NCBI GenBank assembly: GCA_024742875.1
Contig: JANSXP010000012.1
Location: 1-64,000 of the forward strand
Length of the DNA stretch: 64,000 bases
Source of the DNA: Planctomycetaceae bacterium
Lineage (GTDB): Bacteria; Planctomycetota; Planctomycetia; Planctomycetales; Planctomycetaceae
Direction: 5' to 3'
The notes under the pieces are model-generated. The model was not told where the DNA came from. It searched no databases and worked only from the letters and a program-made list of their open reading frames with translations. How positions within the stretch are numbered: position 1 is the first letter of the stretch; every line of letters begins with the position of its first letter. Below, one piece after another: positions 1 through 10,091 of the stretch. Both the position numbers and the translations under genes were made by a program.

Positions 1-354
1 CATCTCGGAAATGTTCTGCAGCTTGTCCCACTCGATGGGCTCCAGAGCGCCCATCAGCGTCTCCTGGAACGCCATCATCTGCTCCAGGTCACCTTCCGAC
101 ATATTGGACTGCACGATTTTCAGCAGTCGGTTGATGATGTCGCTGCGTTCGACTTCATTCCAGACTTCGGCGTAATAGGCCTTCTGGTAGTCCCGCTCGG
201 GGTTGCTCATGCCGTGAACGGCGATGAAGACATCCGACGGAATGCCTTCTTTCAGGTCTTGCCCCTGAACGCTGGGCGTGAGTTGAGGCCCGGCGGCGGC
301 GACCACCAGGGCCGCCATAAGGGCAGAACGCCCCCAGCTTCTCAAAGACTTCAT
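1..354 (-). CDS. Secreted protein of unknown function, C-terminus cut by window edge
   Basis: Open frame of 118 codons that runs off the left edge, so only the N-terminal part is seen. It starts at the ATG complementary to 352-354. Residues 1 to about 30 form a clear signal peptide (basic MKSLRSWGR, then an Ala/Val-rich core, then a Gln/Asp boundary), so the product is probably exported. The mature part is acidic and looks helical (EVWNEVERSDIINRLLKIV), with no motif I recognise. The style resembles the other signal-peptide unknown at 24828-26546, but I could not align the two. It diverges from the nqr operon across a 0.8-kb gap. Function unknown. Confidence 0.7.
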   Translation of the reverse strand, partial: MKSLRSWGRSALMAALVVAAAGPQLTPSVQGQDLKEGIPSDVFIAVHGMSNPERDYQKAYYAEVWNEVERSDIINRLLKIVQSNMSEGDLEQMMAFQETLMGALEPIEWDKLQNISEM

Positions 355-1147
355 AAGCTTGCTCTTTCGATTGGTAGACAGGATGTTGACACCAGTGATG
401 AATCGTGAACGCTTGACGACTGCATTGGGATGGACCAAATGTCGTATTTGCCCCACGGCTCTGGGAATTCGCGGGAAAACCCGTTTTCCTGGCCGGTTAC
501 TGCAGAAGAGGGCAGATTTAAGTTTCCCCCACCAGGCGGCCGTCCCGAGGACGTGAATCCTGCCCGATTAAGGGGCCCGATTCAAACGTGCCAGGGGCAT
601 CATTCCGCTGGGTTTCCGTGTTCTGTCAACTGCCGCTATGTTTGACATACTGCGAAGGACTGGGCGATCTGACGCTGTGGTCCGCAGGGGGCCATCACCG
701 GGCCTTCGAGCAGCAAATCCCCGGTTGTTTCACACGGCCGTCAAACAGCCGTCGGGCGCCCGGCCGGCGGACACGTGACGCCAACCTCCGTCATTCAGAC
801 ACCTCTGCCGCGACACTATGCGCGAGAAACGAGCTTCCTGACAGCGAGAACGGCCGACCGCTTTTCACTCGGTATTCCTAAGCCATCCAAAAGACTTCCA
901 AAACCTCGAACGCTGACTAAGATACCGCCGAAAACACTCGGAGGAAGGTCGCGGAAAGCGGCTGCAGAGCACGTTTCTGCAGCACTGAAGAAATCGGAAA
1001 ATTGGCAGGATCTGCCATTTGGAAGATTGCCGGAAGCCGACAAAATGCCTCCCGAACGACCCGGACAGGAAACGCCGGGCGGCGTCCTGCCACTGCCGAA
1101 TTGTCTGATCTGTTCTGGCTTTTTAACGTCAAGATTGAACCGGGCGC
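355..1147. other. Long non-coding gap upstream of nqrA
   Basis: About 790 bases between the divergent partial gene and nqrA. Frames present here lack recognisable protein character. It must hold the promoters of both flanking units. Several inverted repeats are visible: 474-489 (7-bp arms GGAAAAC/GTTTTCC), 961-983, 1004-1016 (GGCAG/CTGCC) and 1072-1085 (ACGCCG/CGGCGT). The last three lie within 190 nt of the nqrA start, so the nqr mRNA may have a structured leader. I recognise no known riboswitch. Confidence 0.5.
961..983 (+). promoter_or_regulatory. Perfect 8-bp hairpin in the nqr leader
   Basis: Arms GCTGCAGA (961-968) and TCTGCAGC (976-983) with a 7-nt loop, about 165 nt before the nqrA start. 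Either an RNA hairpin or a DNA operator would fit. There is no T-run after it, so it is not a standard terminator. Confidence 0.3.
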
Positions 1148-2491
1148 ATGCACCGAATCACCAAAGGGCTCGATATCCCGATTACCGGCGAGCCGGACCA
1201 AACCGTCGTCGCAGGACCAGCCATTACAAAAGTCGGCGTCATTGGACCCGATTATGTGGGAATGAAACCCACAATGAACGTGGCTGTCGGCGACACCGTT
1301 AAGCTGGGGCAGCCGCTGTTCAGCGACAAGAAGACCCCGGGCGTTGTCTTCACGGCACCGGCCGCCGGCAAAGTGATCGAAATCAACCGTGGCGAACGTC
1401 GCGCGTTTCAGTCCCTGGTGATTGAAGTCGACGGTGATGAGGCAGTCGATTTTGACGCCCCCGGGCAGGACGATTTCGAGTCCGTGACGCGGGAAGCCGT
1501 GCAGGACCTGCTGGTGGAAAGCGGGCTCTGGCCGTCACTGCGGACACGACCGTTCAGCAAAACACCCGCGATTGACTCCACGCCGGCCGCCATCTTTGTG
1601 CAGGCCATGGACACGAATCCACTGGCGGCCAGTGTGGCTCCCCTGATTCGCGCCCGAGAGCAGGATTTCCGCTTTGGCGTGCTGGCTCTGGCCAAACTGA
1701 CAGACGGTAAGGTCCACGTTTGTCGCAAGCCGGCCGAGCCATTCCCGGCAGAAGAACACGAGCAGGTTCACGCGGCCGAGTTTGAAGGCCCGCACCCTGC
1801 CGGTCTGCCTGGCACCCATATTCACAGTATTGAGCCTGTCAGCCTGAACAAAACGGTCTGGACCATCAACTATCAGGATGTGATGGCGATCGGCCACCTG
1901 ATGATTACCGGCCAGCTGTGCACCGAGCGCATTGTGTCGGTGGCAGGCCCGGCCATCTCGACACCCCAAATTGTCCGCACACGACTGGGTGCCAGCATTT
2001 CGGAACTCACCGCCGGACTGTTGGCTTCCGAAAACAGCCGAGTGATCTCCGGCAGCGTGCTCAGTGGCCGGGCCGTGGATGGCCCCATGGATTACCTGGG
2101 ACGCTACCACCTGCAGGTTTCGGCACTGGTCGAAGGCAACGAACGCGAGTTTCTCGGCTGGGTGTCTCCCGGTGGTGACAAGTTTTCCGTTCGCCGCGTC
2201 TTCGCCTCGGCTCTGGACAAAGCCAAACGATTCGCTTTCACGACGACCACGGGCGGCAGCAAACGCGCCATGGTGCCAATCGGCATGTATGAACAGGTCA
2301 TGCCGCTGGACATCATCCCCACGTTTCTGCTGCGTTCTCTGATTGTTGGCGATACAGAGCAGGCTCAGGCCCTGGGCTGCCTGGAACTGGACGAAGAAGA
2401 CCTGGCACTGTGCACGTTTGTGTGTCCCGGCAAGTACGAATTCGGACCAATTCTCCGCGAACGGTTAACGCAGATCGAACTCGAAGGTTGA
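1148..2491 (+). CDS. nqrA: Na+-translocating NADH:quinone reductase subunit A
   Basis: 447 residues, the usual length for NqrA, the peripheral cytoplasmic subunit of the Na+-pumping NQR complex, which oxidises NADH, reduces ubiquinone and exports sodium. The opening ([13 protein letters not shown]), the lipoyl-like/barrel-sandwich segment around residues 40-90 ([27 protein letters not shown]) and the C-terminal [10 protein letters not shown] are family hallmarks. It is the first of six collinear nqr genes; nqrB follows after 97 nt. The ATG at 1148 is the only start that begins exactly at the family N-terminus. No convincing Shine-Dalgarno sequence precedes it. Confidence 0.97.
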   Translation: MHRITKGLDIPITGEPDQTVVAGPAITKVGVIGPDYVGMKPTMNVAVGDTVKLGQPLFSDKKTPGVVFTAPAAGKVIEINRGERRAFQSLVIEVDGDEAVDFDAPGQDDFESVTREAVQDLLVESGLWPSLRTRPFSKTPAIDSTPAAIFVQAMDTNPLAASVAPLIRAREQDFRFGVLALAKLTDGKVHVCRKPAEPFPAEEHEQVHAAEFEGPHPAGLPGTHIHSIEPVSLNKTVWTINYQDVMAIGHLMITGQLCTERIVSVAGPAISTPQIVRTRLGASISELTAGLLASENSRVISGSVLSGRAVDGPMDYLGRYHLQVSALVEGNEREFLGWVSPGGDKFSVRRVFASALDKAKRFAFTTTTGGSKRAMVPIGMYEQVMPLDIIPTFLLRSLIVGDTEQAQALGCLELDEEDLALCTFVCPGKYEFGPILRERLTQIELEG

Positions 2492-2588
2492 TACGTCGGG
2501 ACGACGCCAACCGTCTTGTGACCGTCGGCAACTGAAACAAATCCGTGTGATCTGAGCATTCGGCTCACCCGCCTCCAAGAGGGCATGC

Positions 2589-3866
2589 ATGAGATTCCTA
2601 AGAGAAAAACTGGATCAGGTGGAACCGATGTTCCACAAGGGTGGAAAGCTCGAGCGGCTGTACCCTATCTATGAAGCTTTGGACACTTTTCTGTATACAC
2701 CCGGAGAAGTGACGAAGGGCGCGTCGCACGTTCGCGACGGCATGGACCTGAAGCGCATGATGATCTTTGTCGTCATCGCTTTGACGCCCTGCATCTTCAT
2801 GGCCTGCTACAACACGGGCGCTCAGACACACGCGGTTGCCAAAGCGGCCGTGGAAAGCGGCGTGTCGGCAGAAGACGTTGTCAGCCAACTGGGCTGGCGG
2901 GGCGCGATTGTCAACGCGTTTGGCTGGGACCCGGCCGGCGGTGGCGGGCTGATCACCAACCTGTTGCACGGTTTGCTGTATTTCGGCCCCGTGTTCCTCG
3001 TCACGCAGATCGTTGGTGGATCGTGGGAAGTCCTGTTCTGCTGTATTCGCAAACACGACATCAACGAGGGCTTCCTCGTAACCGGCATGCTGTTTCCACT
3101 GACGCTGCCGGCCACCATCCCGCTCTGGCAGGTGGCCCTGGGTATCAGCTTTGGTGTAGTGATTGGCAAAGAAGTATTCGGGGGCACTGGGAAAAACTTC
3201 CTGAACCCCGCACTGACCGCACGAGCGTTTCTGTACTTCGCGTATCCCATTCAAATCACAGGCTCAACCGTCTGGGCGGGCACTGTGGATGGCGTCAGCT
3301 GCCCCACACTGCTGACCACAATGGGAAATGTGCAGAAAGCACTGCCCGGCGGCGAATCCTTCAAACAGGTCATCAGCGATCAGTTGGGCGGGATGTCATT
3401 GTCGCAGGCGTTCTTTGGAGCCATACCGGGTTCAATGGGTGAAACATCCACGTTCGCGTGCCTGCTGGGAGCCCTGTTCCTGGTGGCCACCGGCGTTGGT
3501 TCCTGGCGAATCATGGTGGGTGTTCTCATCGGCTCTATGGGCCTGGCGACCGTTCTGAACGGCGTCGAAAGCACGTCCAACGCCATGTATCAAATTCCGC
3601 CAGTGTGGCATCTGTGCACTGGTGGGCTCGCCTTTGGCCTCGTCTTTATGGCCACCGATCCGGTTTCCGCTGCAATGACGGACAAGGGCCGATGGATCTA
3701 CGGCGTGCTGATCGGAATGATGGCCATCACGGTCCGCGTGCTGAATCCGGCCTTCCCGGAAGGCATCATGCTGGCGATTCTGCTGGGCAATGTGTTCGCT
3801 CCGGTGATCGACTTCACGGTCGTTCAACAGAACATCAAGAGGAGGCTGATTCGCAATGAAGCCTGA
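2589..3866 (+). CDS. nqrB: Na+-translocating NADH:quinone reductase subunit B
   Basis: 425-residue integral membrane subunit that carries a covalent FMN and lies on the Na+ path. Conserved blocks include FYTPG-like [17 protein letters not shown] (residues 34-50), [25 protein letters not shown] (194-209) and MATDPVSA. The expected flavinylated Thr lies in a changed context: where the Vibrio protein has DGYSGAT, this one reads DGVSCPT (residues 234-240), with Thr240 in the right place but Gly-Ala replaced by Cys-Pro. The gene overlaps nqrC by 11 bp, which suggests translational coupling. Identity is certain; only the flavinylation motif is odd. Confidence 0.97.
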   Translation: MRFLREKLDQVEPMFHKGGKLERLYPIYEALDTFLYTPGEVTKGASHVRDGMDLKRMMIFVVIALTPCIFMACYNTGAQTHAVAKAAVESGVSAEDVVSQLGWRGAIVNAFGWDPAGGGGLITNLLHGLLYFGPVFLVTQIVGGSWEVLFCCIRKHDINEGFLVTGMLFPLTLPATIPLWQVALGISFGVVIGKEVFGGTGKNFLNPALTARAFLYFAYPIQITGSTVWAGTVDGVSCPTLLTTMGNVQKALPGGESFKQVISDQLGGMSLSQAFFGAIPGSMGETSTFACLLGALFLVATGVGSWRIMVGVLIGSMGLATVLNGVESTSNAMYQIPPVWHLCTGGLAFGLVFMATDPVSAAMTDKGRWIYGVLIGMMAITVRVLNPAFPEGIMLAILLGNVFAPVIDFTVVQQNIKRRLIRNEA

Positions 3867-4722
3867 AGTACAAAAGACGTTTAAAGTCGCCGTGACTTTG
3901 TGCCTGGTGTGCTCCGTCGTGGTCTCCGCACTGGCGGTTGGCCTGAAGGGCATTCAGGAAGAACAGAAAGAACGTTTCCGACAGCAGAGCATTCTGGAAG
4001 CCGCCGGTCTCTGGGAGGACGGGGAGGATCCGAGTGAGCTGTACGCGGCTTTGATCAACCCGGTCGTCGTGGACCTGCAGACCAAGTCCGCCACCCAGCG
4101 TTACGAGGCTGGTGACAAGAAGCTGGAACTGGAGTCGCTGCTGCGTAACCCGGAAATGTTCGACGAAATGACGCAGGAGCAGGACGTCGCCGGCATCGCC
4201 AAACGCGAGGCCTACACAACGATTTATGAAGTTCGTGAAGGCAACAAGAAAACGGGCACGCTGAAGACCGTTGTTCTACCGATTCGTGGTCGTGGCCTGT
4301 GGTCCACGCTGTACGGATTTATCGCACTGGATATGACGGCAGCCACCGATGGTTCGGCCGGTCTGAAAGTGGCTGGACTGACCTACTACAAGCACGGCGA
4401 AACGCCGGGACTCGGTGGTGAAGTCGACAATCAGCTGTGGAAAGACAAATGGCCGGGCAAACTGATCTTTGACGACTCCTGGAATGTGAAAGTCGAAGTC
4501 GCCAAGAACGCGAATTCTGACTATCAGGTGGACGCCCTGTCCGGCGCCACACTGACATCCAACGGAGTCAGCAACATGTTGAAATTCTGGCTGGGAGAAG
4601 ACGGATTCGGCCCGTATCTGGAAAGCGTGGTGGCGGACGGCCCCACACCAGGTCCGGATGCGGACAGTCCTGCTGCACCGGAATCCGCTGGCGAACCCGC
4701 AGAATCTTCCACAGACGCATAA
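3856..4722 (+). CDS. nqrC: Na+-translocating NADH:quinone reductase subunit C
   Basis: 288-residue subunit with one N-terminal membrane helix (about residues 10-30) and a periplasmic domain holding the second covalent FMN. The flavinylation motif SGATLTS is canonical, with Thr232 as the phosphoester-linked residue; it is the target of the ApbE domain encoded at 7420-8715. [13 protein letters not shown] and [10 protein letters not shown] are family signatures. The last 30 or so residues form an acidic, Pro/Ala-rich tail not needed in the family, perhaps lineage-specific. The start overlaps the end of nqrB by 11 bp. Confidence 0.97.
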   Translation: MKPEVQKTFKVAVTLCLVCSVVVSALAVGLKGIQEEQKERFRQQSILEAAGLWEDGEDPSELYAALINPVVVDLQTKSATQRYEAGDKKLELESLLRNPEMFDEMTQEQDVAGIAKREAYTTIYEVREGNKKTGTLKTVVLPIRGRGLWSTLYGFIALDMTAATDGSAGLKVAGLTYYKHGETPGLGGEVDNQLWKDKWPGKLIFDDSWNVKVEVAKNANSDYQVDALSGATLTSNGVSNMLKFWLGEDGFGPYLESVVADGPTPGPDADSPAAPESAGEPAESSTDA

Positions 4723-4752
4723 CTCCACTGGTCATCCGATCAGGAGACAAAA

Positions 4753-5379
4753 ATGGCTGAACCCACACCCAAACAGGTCCTCACCGACCCACTGGTCAAC
4801 AACAACCCCATTGCGCTGCAGATCCTGGGGTTGTGCAGCGCCCTGGCAGTCACAGTGAAGCTGGAAACCTCACTGGTGATGGCCATCGCCGTGACACTGG
4901 TGACCGGCTGTTCCAGCGCGGCCATCTCGCTGATTCGCACCGAGATTCCCAGCAGCATCCGCATTATCTGCCAGATGACGATCATCGCCTCACTGGTGAT
5001 CATGGTGGACCAGATTCTGCAGGCCTTCGCACCGGGACTGAGTCGTCAGCTGTCCGTCTTCGTGGGACTGATTATTACTAACTGCATCGTGATGGGGCGT
5101 GCGGAAGCCTTCGCCATGAAAAACGGGCCGGCCATGAGCTTCTTGGACGGCATCGGCAATGGACTGGGCTACGGTCTGATTTTGCTGCTGGTCGGCTTCT
5201 TCCGTGAGCTATTCGGTTCCGGCAAGCTGTTTGGCATCAACGTACTCACGCCAGCCACCGAAGGCGGTTTTTATCCCCAGAACGGGCTGATGCTGATCGC
5301 CCCGAGTGCGTTCTTTCTGATCGGCCTGATCATCTGGGTCATTCGTACAATCAAGCCGGAACAGGTTGAAGCCGAGTAA
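4753..5379 (+). CDS. nqrD: Na+-translocating NADH:quinone reductase subunit D
   Basis: 208-residue, six-helix membrane subunit. NqrD and NqrE form an inverted pair that binds a [2Fe-2S] cluster between them in the membrane; the Cys in [10 protein letters not shown] and in [13 protein letters not shown] match the conserved cluster ligands. [23 protein letters not shown] is a typical NqrD opening. An AGGAGA ribosome-binding sequence at 4742-4747 supports the ATG at 4753. It lies 30 nt from both nqrC and nqrE. Confidence 0.97.
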   Translation: MAEPTPKQVLTDPLVNNNPIALQILGLCSALAVTVKLETSLVMAIAVTLVTGCSSAAISLIRTEIPSSIRIICQMTIIASLVIMVDQILQAFAPGLSRQLSVFVGLIITNCIVMGRAEAFAMKNGPAMSFLDGIGNGLGYGLILLLVGFFRELFGSGKLFGINVLTPATEGGFYPQNGLMLIAPSAFFLIGLIIWVIRTIKPEQVEAE

Positions 5380-5409
5380 CGCTCGCCCTTTCGAATACAG
5401 GTTCAAATC

Positions 5410-6027
5410 ATGGAACGCTACGCCAATATTTTTGTCGACGCCGTCTTTCCGGGGAATCTGGCTCTGGCCCTGTTCCTGGGGATGTGCACGTTTCTGGCGG
5501 TCTCCAAAAACGTGAAAACGGCATTTGGTTTGGGGATCGCCGTGACCGTCATTCAGACGATCACCGTGCCTGTCAACAATCTCATCTATCAGTACCTGCT
5601 GCAGCCAGGAGCGCTAAGCTGGACGGGCTCTGAGGCACTCAGCGAACAGAATCTGCTGTTTGTGGGACTAATCTGCTACATCGGCGTGATCGCCGCGATG
5701 GTGCAGATCCTGGAAATGACGCTCGATAAGTTCTTCCCGGCCCTCTATCAGGCTCTCGGCATCTTCCTGCCACTGATTACCGTGAACTGCGCGATCCTCG
5801 GTGGCTCACTGCTTATGGTCGAAAAGGGCCTGACGCTCGATGAGAGCGTGGTCTACGGGTTCAGCTCCGGCTTTGGCTGGGCGCTGGCGATCGTTTGCCT
5901 GGCGGGCATCCGCGAAAAAATGAAATACAGCGATGTTCCTGCCGGACTGCGAGGTTTGGGCATCACGTTCATCACGGTTGGTCTCATGGCACTCGCGTTT
6001 CAGACCTTCTCCGTGATCAAGTTCTAG
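5410..6027 (+). CDS. nqrE: Na+-translocating NADH:quinone reductase subunit E
   Basis: 205-residue, six-helix membrane subunit, partner of NqrD. The opening [25 protein letters not shown] contains the first conserved Cys, and [12 protein letters not shown] the second; these are the ligands contributed to the intramembrane [2Fe-2S] cluster. The length matches the family. It sits 30 nt after nqrD; nqrF follows after 76 nt. Confidence 0.97.
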   Translation: MERYANIFVDAVFPGNLALALFLGMCTFLAVSKNVKTAFGLGIAVTVIQTITVPVNNLIYQYLLQPGALSWTGSEALSEQNLLFVGLICYIGVIAAMVQILEMTLDKFFPALYQALGIFLPLITVNCAILGGSLLMVEKGLTLDESVVYGFSSGFGWALAIVCLAGIREKMKYSDVPAGLRGLGITFITVGLMALAFQTFSVIKF

Positions 6028-6103
6028 CTGGTCCTCCCGGCAGCCGCCTTCCCGGACGTTCCACCGCATTCTGATTCAAGACTTTGAAGCCTCGGTAAAT
6101 CTC

Positions 6104-7324
6104 ATGGGCACAGTCATACTCGGCGTTTTCATGTTCACCGGCGTCATCGCCGTTCTGGTCGCTCTGATTGTTTCAGCGCGGGCCCGACTGGTGTCAACAG
6201 GTGATGTTGACATCGTGATCAATGAACAAAAGACCATTTCCATCCCGGCCGGCGGCAAGCTCCTCAACGCGCTGGCCGACGAGGGAATCTTCATCTCGTC
6301 CGCCTGTGGTGGCGGTGGCACCTGTGCTCAGTGCAAAGTCAACGTGCTGGAAGGTGGCGGCGACATCCTGCCCACGGAAAAATCGCACATCAACAAGAAG
6401 GCGGAACGCGAAGGCTGCCGACTCTCCTGCCAGGTGGCCGTTAAGCAGGACATGAAGATTGAGGTTCCACCGGAAGTCTTTGAAACCAAAAAGTGGCAGT
6501 GCAAGGTTCGCTCGAACCGCAATGTGGCCACGTTCATCAAAGAACTGGTGCTGGAACTGCCCGAAGGAGAGGACGTTGGATTCAAAGCGGGCGGCTACAT
6601 TCAGATCGAAGCCCCACCGCACACCGTCAACTACCGTGACTTCGCCATTGAAGCCGAATACCACGAGGACTGGGACAAGTTCAACGTCTGGGACAATGTA
6701 TCCGTCGTGGACGAGCCTGTGATTCGGGCCTACTCCATGGCCAACTACCCGGGCGAGAAAGGCATCATCATGCTGAACGTCCGCGTCGCCAGTCCTCCAC
6801 CGCGTGCTCCCAAAGGCACACCTCCCGGCAAGATGTCATCGTTCATCTTTAACCTGAAGCCGGGCGACGAAGTCACCATTTCCGGCCCTTACGGAGAGTT
6901 CTTCATCAAGGAGACTCCGGCGGAGAAGATCTACATTGGTGGTGGTGCCGGAATGGCTCCGCTGCGGTCCCACATTTTTGAGCTGTTCAAAAACATGGAC
7001 ACCGACTGTAAAGTGTCCTACTGGTACGGCGGCCGCAGCGTGCGTGAACTGTTCTACCTGGACGATTTTGAAGAGCTGGAAAAGAACGATAACTTCAAGA
7101 TGCACATCGCGCTGTCGGACCCGCTGCCGGAAGACAACTGGACGGGCCTGACGGGCTTCATCCACCAGGTCCTGCACGATGAGTATCTGGCCAAACACCC
7201 GGCTCCGGAAGACTGCGAGTACTACATCTGTGGTCCCCCGATCATGCTCAAATGTGTTCAGGACATGCTGTCAGACCTGGGTGTGGAGCCGGAGAATATT
7301 GCATTCGACGACTTTGGCGGTTGA
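6104..7324 (+). CDS. nqrF: Na+-translocating NADH:quinone reductase subunit F (NADH dehydrogenase)
   Basis: 406-residue electron-input subunit: one N-terminal helix (about 3-25), a plant-type [2Fe-2S] ferredoxin domain with ligands Cys68, Cys74, Cys77 and Cys109 ([11 protein letters not shown] and CRLSC), then a ferredoxin-reductase FAD/NADH module with RAYSMANYP (FAD), [12 protein letters not shown] and CGPPIML (NADH). It oxidises NADH and passes electrons through FAD and the cluster to the NqrB/C flavins. It is the last nqr gene; a strong terminator lies 37 nt after its stop codon. Confidence 0.97.
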   Translation: MGTVILGVFMFTGVIAVLVALIVSARARLVSTGDVDIVINEQKTISIPAGGKLLNALADEGIFISSACGGGGTCAQCKVNVLEGGGDILPTEKSHINKKAEREGCRLSCQVAVKQDMKIEVPPEVFETKKWQCKVRSNRNVATFIKELVLELPEGEDVGFKAGGYIQIEAPPHTVNYRDFAIEAEYHEDWDKFNVWDNVSVVDEPVIRAYSMANYPGEKGIIMLNVRVASPPPRAPKGTPPGKMSSFIFNLKPGDEVTISGPYGEFFIKETPAEKIYIGGGAGMAPLRSHIFELFKNMDTDCKVSYWYGGRSVRELFYLDDFEELEKNDNFKMHIALSDPLPEDNWTGLTGFIHQVLHDEYLAKHPAPEDCEYYICGPPIMLKCVQDMLSDLGVEPENIAFDDFGG

Positions 7325-7361
7325 TCGGCAATTGTTCCTGGACAGCCATGATTCAGCGAAT

Positions 7362-7396
7362 GACCCCGATACAATTGTATCGGGGTCTCTTTTTTG
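7362..7396 (+). terminator. Rho-independent terminator of the nqr operon
   Basis: A perfect 26-bp palindrome at 7362-7387 (GACCCCGATAC, AATT, GTATCGGGGTC; 11-bp stem, 4-nt loop) followed by TCTTTTTTG. It lies between nqrF and the apbE-nqrM fusion, so the fusion probably has its own promoter or depends on read-through. Confidence 0.9.
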
Positions 7397-7419
7397 CCCG
7401 TTTGCCGGCCGGATTTACC

Positions 7420-8715
7420 ATGAGTTACGTCCGCTGTCTGTTTGTGACAACCACTTTGCTGCTGTGTGCCCCCTGCGCCACCGCGGAGTCGATCGAGATC
7501 TCCGGGCCAACCATGGGAACCTACTTCAAAGTGGTGATTGAGAATCCCCCGGCTGATTTTGACGCCGAGGCAATGCAGCAGCAGATCAGCGAACTGCTGG
7601 AGGAAATCAACGCGCAGATGTCCACGTGGGACAGGCAGTCTGAGTTGTCACGCTTCAACGCTCAGCAGACCACAGACTGGTTTGCCGTCTCGCCCGAACT
7701 CGTATTTGTGGTGGCCGAAGCACAGCGCATTCATAAACTCACCAATGGCGCGTTTGACCCGTCGGTGGAACCACTGATTCGTCTGTGGGGATTCGGAGAC
7801 GGCCGCAAAAAAAGCGTGCCTTCCGCTGACGAAATCACGGCCGCGAAAAAGCAGTGTGGTCTGGAGAGCCTCGAATCCCGCACCGAGCCACCCGCTCTAC
7901 GAAAACTGGTGCCGCAGTTGCAGGTCAATCTGTCGGCCATCGCCAAGGGTTATGCGGTCGATGCGCTGTCTGAATTGCTCACAACGAGCGGATTGAAAGC
8001 TCATGTCGTGGATATTGGCGGAGAAAATCGCGTGGGGACCGCCAAGTCCACCGGAGCAAAATGGAAACTGGGGGTCGAATCTCCTCTGGGCGGCCTCCAC
8101 AAAGTGGTCCCGCTGACAAGTAGTGCCATCGCCACCTCGGGTGATTATCGCAACTACTTTCAGATGGACGGTGAGACGTACTCTCACGCAATTGATCCAC
8201 AAACGGGCTGGCCAGTGAAAAATCCGCCGGCCTCCGTCTCGGTGATTGCCGACAGCTGCATGACGGCGGACGCCTGGGCCACCGCGCTGATGGTGCAGGG
8301 GGTGGAAGCTGGGGCGGCCACCGCGAAAGCCAACGGGCTTTCAGTCATGTTTCAGCAGGTCAGCGATGGCGAAGTTGTGGAAACCGCATTCGGACAATTT
8401 ACTGAGGAAACCGCGGCGGCAGGCCAGGACAAACCCAAAGCCGCCGCTATGCCGTGGTTTCCGTTTGTTGCCGCCGCCGTGTTGTTCGTGCTGGCCATTG
8501 GCGGCATGGCGATCGGCACCATGATTCAGAACAAGTCCATTAAAGGCAGCTGTGGCGGACTGGCCTCCATGCCGGGCAGTGAGGGCAAGTCCATCTGCGA
8601 GCTGTGCTCGATTCCCAAAGACGAGTGCACCAATGCCGAGCTGCGTGAGCAGATGCAGGCGGCTGCCGCCGCCCAGGCCGTGGAGGGTGCGCCGCAGAAC
8701 GAACCCGTCACCTGA
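7420..8715 (+). CDS. apbE: FMN transferase ApbE fused to NQR maturation factor NqrM
   Basis: 431 residues. After a signal peptide (about 1-22) comes a full ApbE/flavin transferase domain (about 25-328): GPTMGTYFKV, FDPSVEPLIRLWGFG, NLSAIAKGYAVD, VDIGGENRVG, SHAIDPQTGWPV and TADAWATALM, the last with the Mg-binding Asp. ApbE links FMN from FAD to Thr of NqrB and NqrC. Residues 344-405 then give a membrane helix (346-368) and KSIKGSCGGL with Cys378, 393, 396 and 403, which match NqrM (DUF539), a separate small protein in Vibrio needed to mature the NQR Fe site. Joining both NQR maturation factors in one chain is unusual. The same frame is open back to 7252, but the terminator and the signal peptide favour 7420. 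Confidence 0.93.
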   Translation: MSYVRCLFVTTTLLLCAPCATAESIEISGPTMGTYFKVVIENPPADFDAEAMQQQISELLEEINAQMSTWDRQSELSRFNAQQTTDWFAVSPELVFVVAEAQRIHKLTNGAFDPSVEPLIRLWGFGDGRKKSVPSADEITAAKKQCGLESLESRTEPPALRKLVPQLQVNLSAIAKGYAVDALSELLTTSGLKAHVVDIGGENRVGTAKSTGAKWKLGVESPLGGLHKVVPLTSSAIATSGDYRNYFQMDGETYSHAIDPQTGWPVKNPPASVSVIADSCMTADAWATALMVQGVEAGAATAKANGLSVMFQQVSDGEVVETAFGQFTEETAAAGQDKPKAAAMPWFPFVAAAVLFVLAIGGMAIGTMIQNKSIKGSCGGLASMPGSEGKSICELCSIPKDECTNAELREQMQAAAAAQAVEGAPQNEPVT

Positions 8716-8745
8716 GCGATAGGCGTACGCCCTGGAGACTGCACA

Positions 8746-8765
8746 GATCGGCAGGCTGACCGATC
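8746..8765. terminator. Hairpin between convergent genes, possible terminator
   Basis: GATCGG (8746-8751) and CCGATC (8760-8765) can pair around an 8-nt loop, in the 61-nt gap between the ends of apbE-nqrM and the oxidoreductase on the other strand. There is no T-run on either strand, so this is a weak call. Confidence 0.3.
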
Positions 8766-8776
8766 ACCTGCTCGAC

Positions 8777-9943
8777 TTACCAGCTCTGCCAGCGGGAGTC
8801 TGCCTCCGCGCTGTCGAGGCAGCGGCTCATGAATCGTACGCCCGCCCGTCCTTCGTAAACACTTGGGTAAACGGACGCTCGGCGATCGAGCGTCCCGCCC
8901 GCATTGACTGTTCGCATGTCTTCGTACGCGTTGCGATAGACGTTGGCGAAGGCTTCCAGAAAAGCCTCGGGATGTCCGCCGGGAATCCGACAGACATCTG
9001 TCGCCGCCGCGGACAGGTAAGCCGCCCCCGGGTCACGCTCATAGACCCGTGTGGGCTGCCCCAGTGCTTTCACACAAAGCTGATTGGGCTCCTCCTGTCG
9101 CCACGTCAGTGCCGCCTTTGTGCCATCGACTTCAATCGACAGGTCGTTTAACCGACCGTGCGTCACCTGACTCCATGTAATGCAGCCGGTAGCCCCCTGG
9201 GAAAACTGAATCATCGCGTGGCCATAGTCATCCAGCTCATGATGGCCGGAATACGACGACATCTGGCTCATCAGCTTTTCCGGCTCCAGCCCAGTGATGT
9301 AGCTGGCCAGATGAAAGGCGTGTGTGCCCACATCCCCCAGTGAACCAGCACGACCGTTTTTGTCCGGATCGGACTTCCACGCTCCGCGATCCTGCTGCTG
9401 ATCGGGCTCCATACCGTGCATCCAGCCCTGCACATAGGTAGCACGCACGGCAATGATGTCGCCCAGTTCACCGGCAGCGATCATGGCTTTGGCCTGCCGC
9501 ATAAGTGGATAGCCGGAGTAATTGTGCGTTAGCGCAAATACGCGGCCCGTATGCTCGGCTGTTTCCACCATGCGATCCGCGTCGTCCAGGCTGATGGTCA
9601 TCGGCTTGTCACACACCACGTGGAAACCGGCTTTCATCGCCTCGCAGGCGATCTCGCAGTGGGTGAAGTTGGGCGTTGCCACAGACACGAAGTGAACACG
9701 TTCGTCTTCCGGCAGCCGACTTTCCACGTCCAGCAGTTCGCGCCAGGAACCATAGGCTCGCGACGGATCCACGCGAAACAGGTCAGCTGACGCTTTGGAT
9801 TTCTCCGGGCGGGACGAAAATGCGCCCGCAACCAGCACGGCATCATTGTCCATGGTGGCTGCTGTCGCGTGAACCTTGCCAATAAATCCAGCGCCTCCCC
9901 CTCCCACGAGCGCCATTCGCATTTGCTGTCCGGATTGCGTCAT
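8777..9943 (-). CDS. Gfo/Idh/MocA family NAD(P)-dependent oxidoreductase
   Basis: 388 residues. The N-terminal Rossmann fold has VGGGGAGFIGKVH, then VSVATPNFTHCEIACEAMKAGFHVVCDKPMT, in which CDKP is the family Lys-Pro motif. The C-terminal domain has GSLGDVGTHAFHL, with the usual catalytic-site Asp and His. Family members oxidise or reduce sugars, inositols and other polyols with NAD(P)+; the substrate here is unknown. I start it at the ATG complementary to 9941-9943, just before the Rossmann strand; an upstream in-frame start at 9988 would add 15 residues unlike the family. It is divergent from the PLP enzyme at 10092. Confidence 0.9.
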   Translation of the reverse strand: MTQSGQQMRMALVGGGGAGFIGKVHATAATMDNDAVLVAGAFSSRPEKSKASADLFRVDPSRAYGSWRELLDVESRLPEDERVHFVSVATPNFTHCEIACEAMKAGFHVVCDKPMTISLDDADRMVETAEHTGRVFALTHNYSGYPLMRQAKAMIAAGELGDIIAVRATYVQGWMHGMEPDQQQDRGAWKSDPDKNGRAGSLGDVGTHAFHLASYITGLEPEKLMSQMSSYSGHHELDDYGHAMIQFSQGATGCITWSQVTHGRLNDLSIEVDGTKAALTWRQEEPNQLCVKALGQPTRVYERDPGAAYLSAAATDVCRIPGGHPEAFLEAFANVYRNAYEDMRTVNAGGTLDRRASVYPSVYEGRAGVRFMSRCLDSAEADSRWQSW

Positions 9944-10091
9944 AATCTGTATTCTGTGCTGCCTGTTTGCGAAGAAAATGAGGGGCAAAGTGTATCGACC
10001 TCAACCCCGAATGGGATCCATCCAGCGCACAATACGGTTGACTGGTTCCAATATTCTGCCTGACGACATTCCGCTGCCCCAATCAACAGAC

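Noticed and set aside
7252-7419. Open frame extending apbE-nqrM upstream into nqrF
   Set aside because: It would cross the strong terminator and put residues before a clear signal peptide at 7420.
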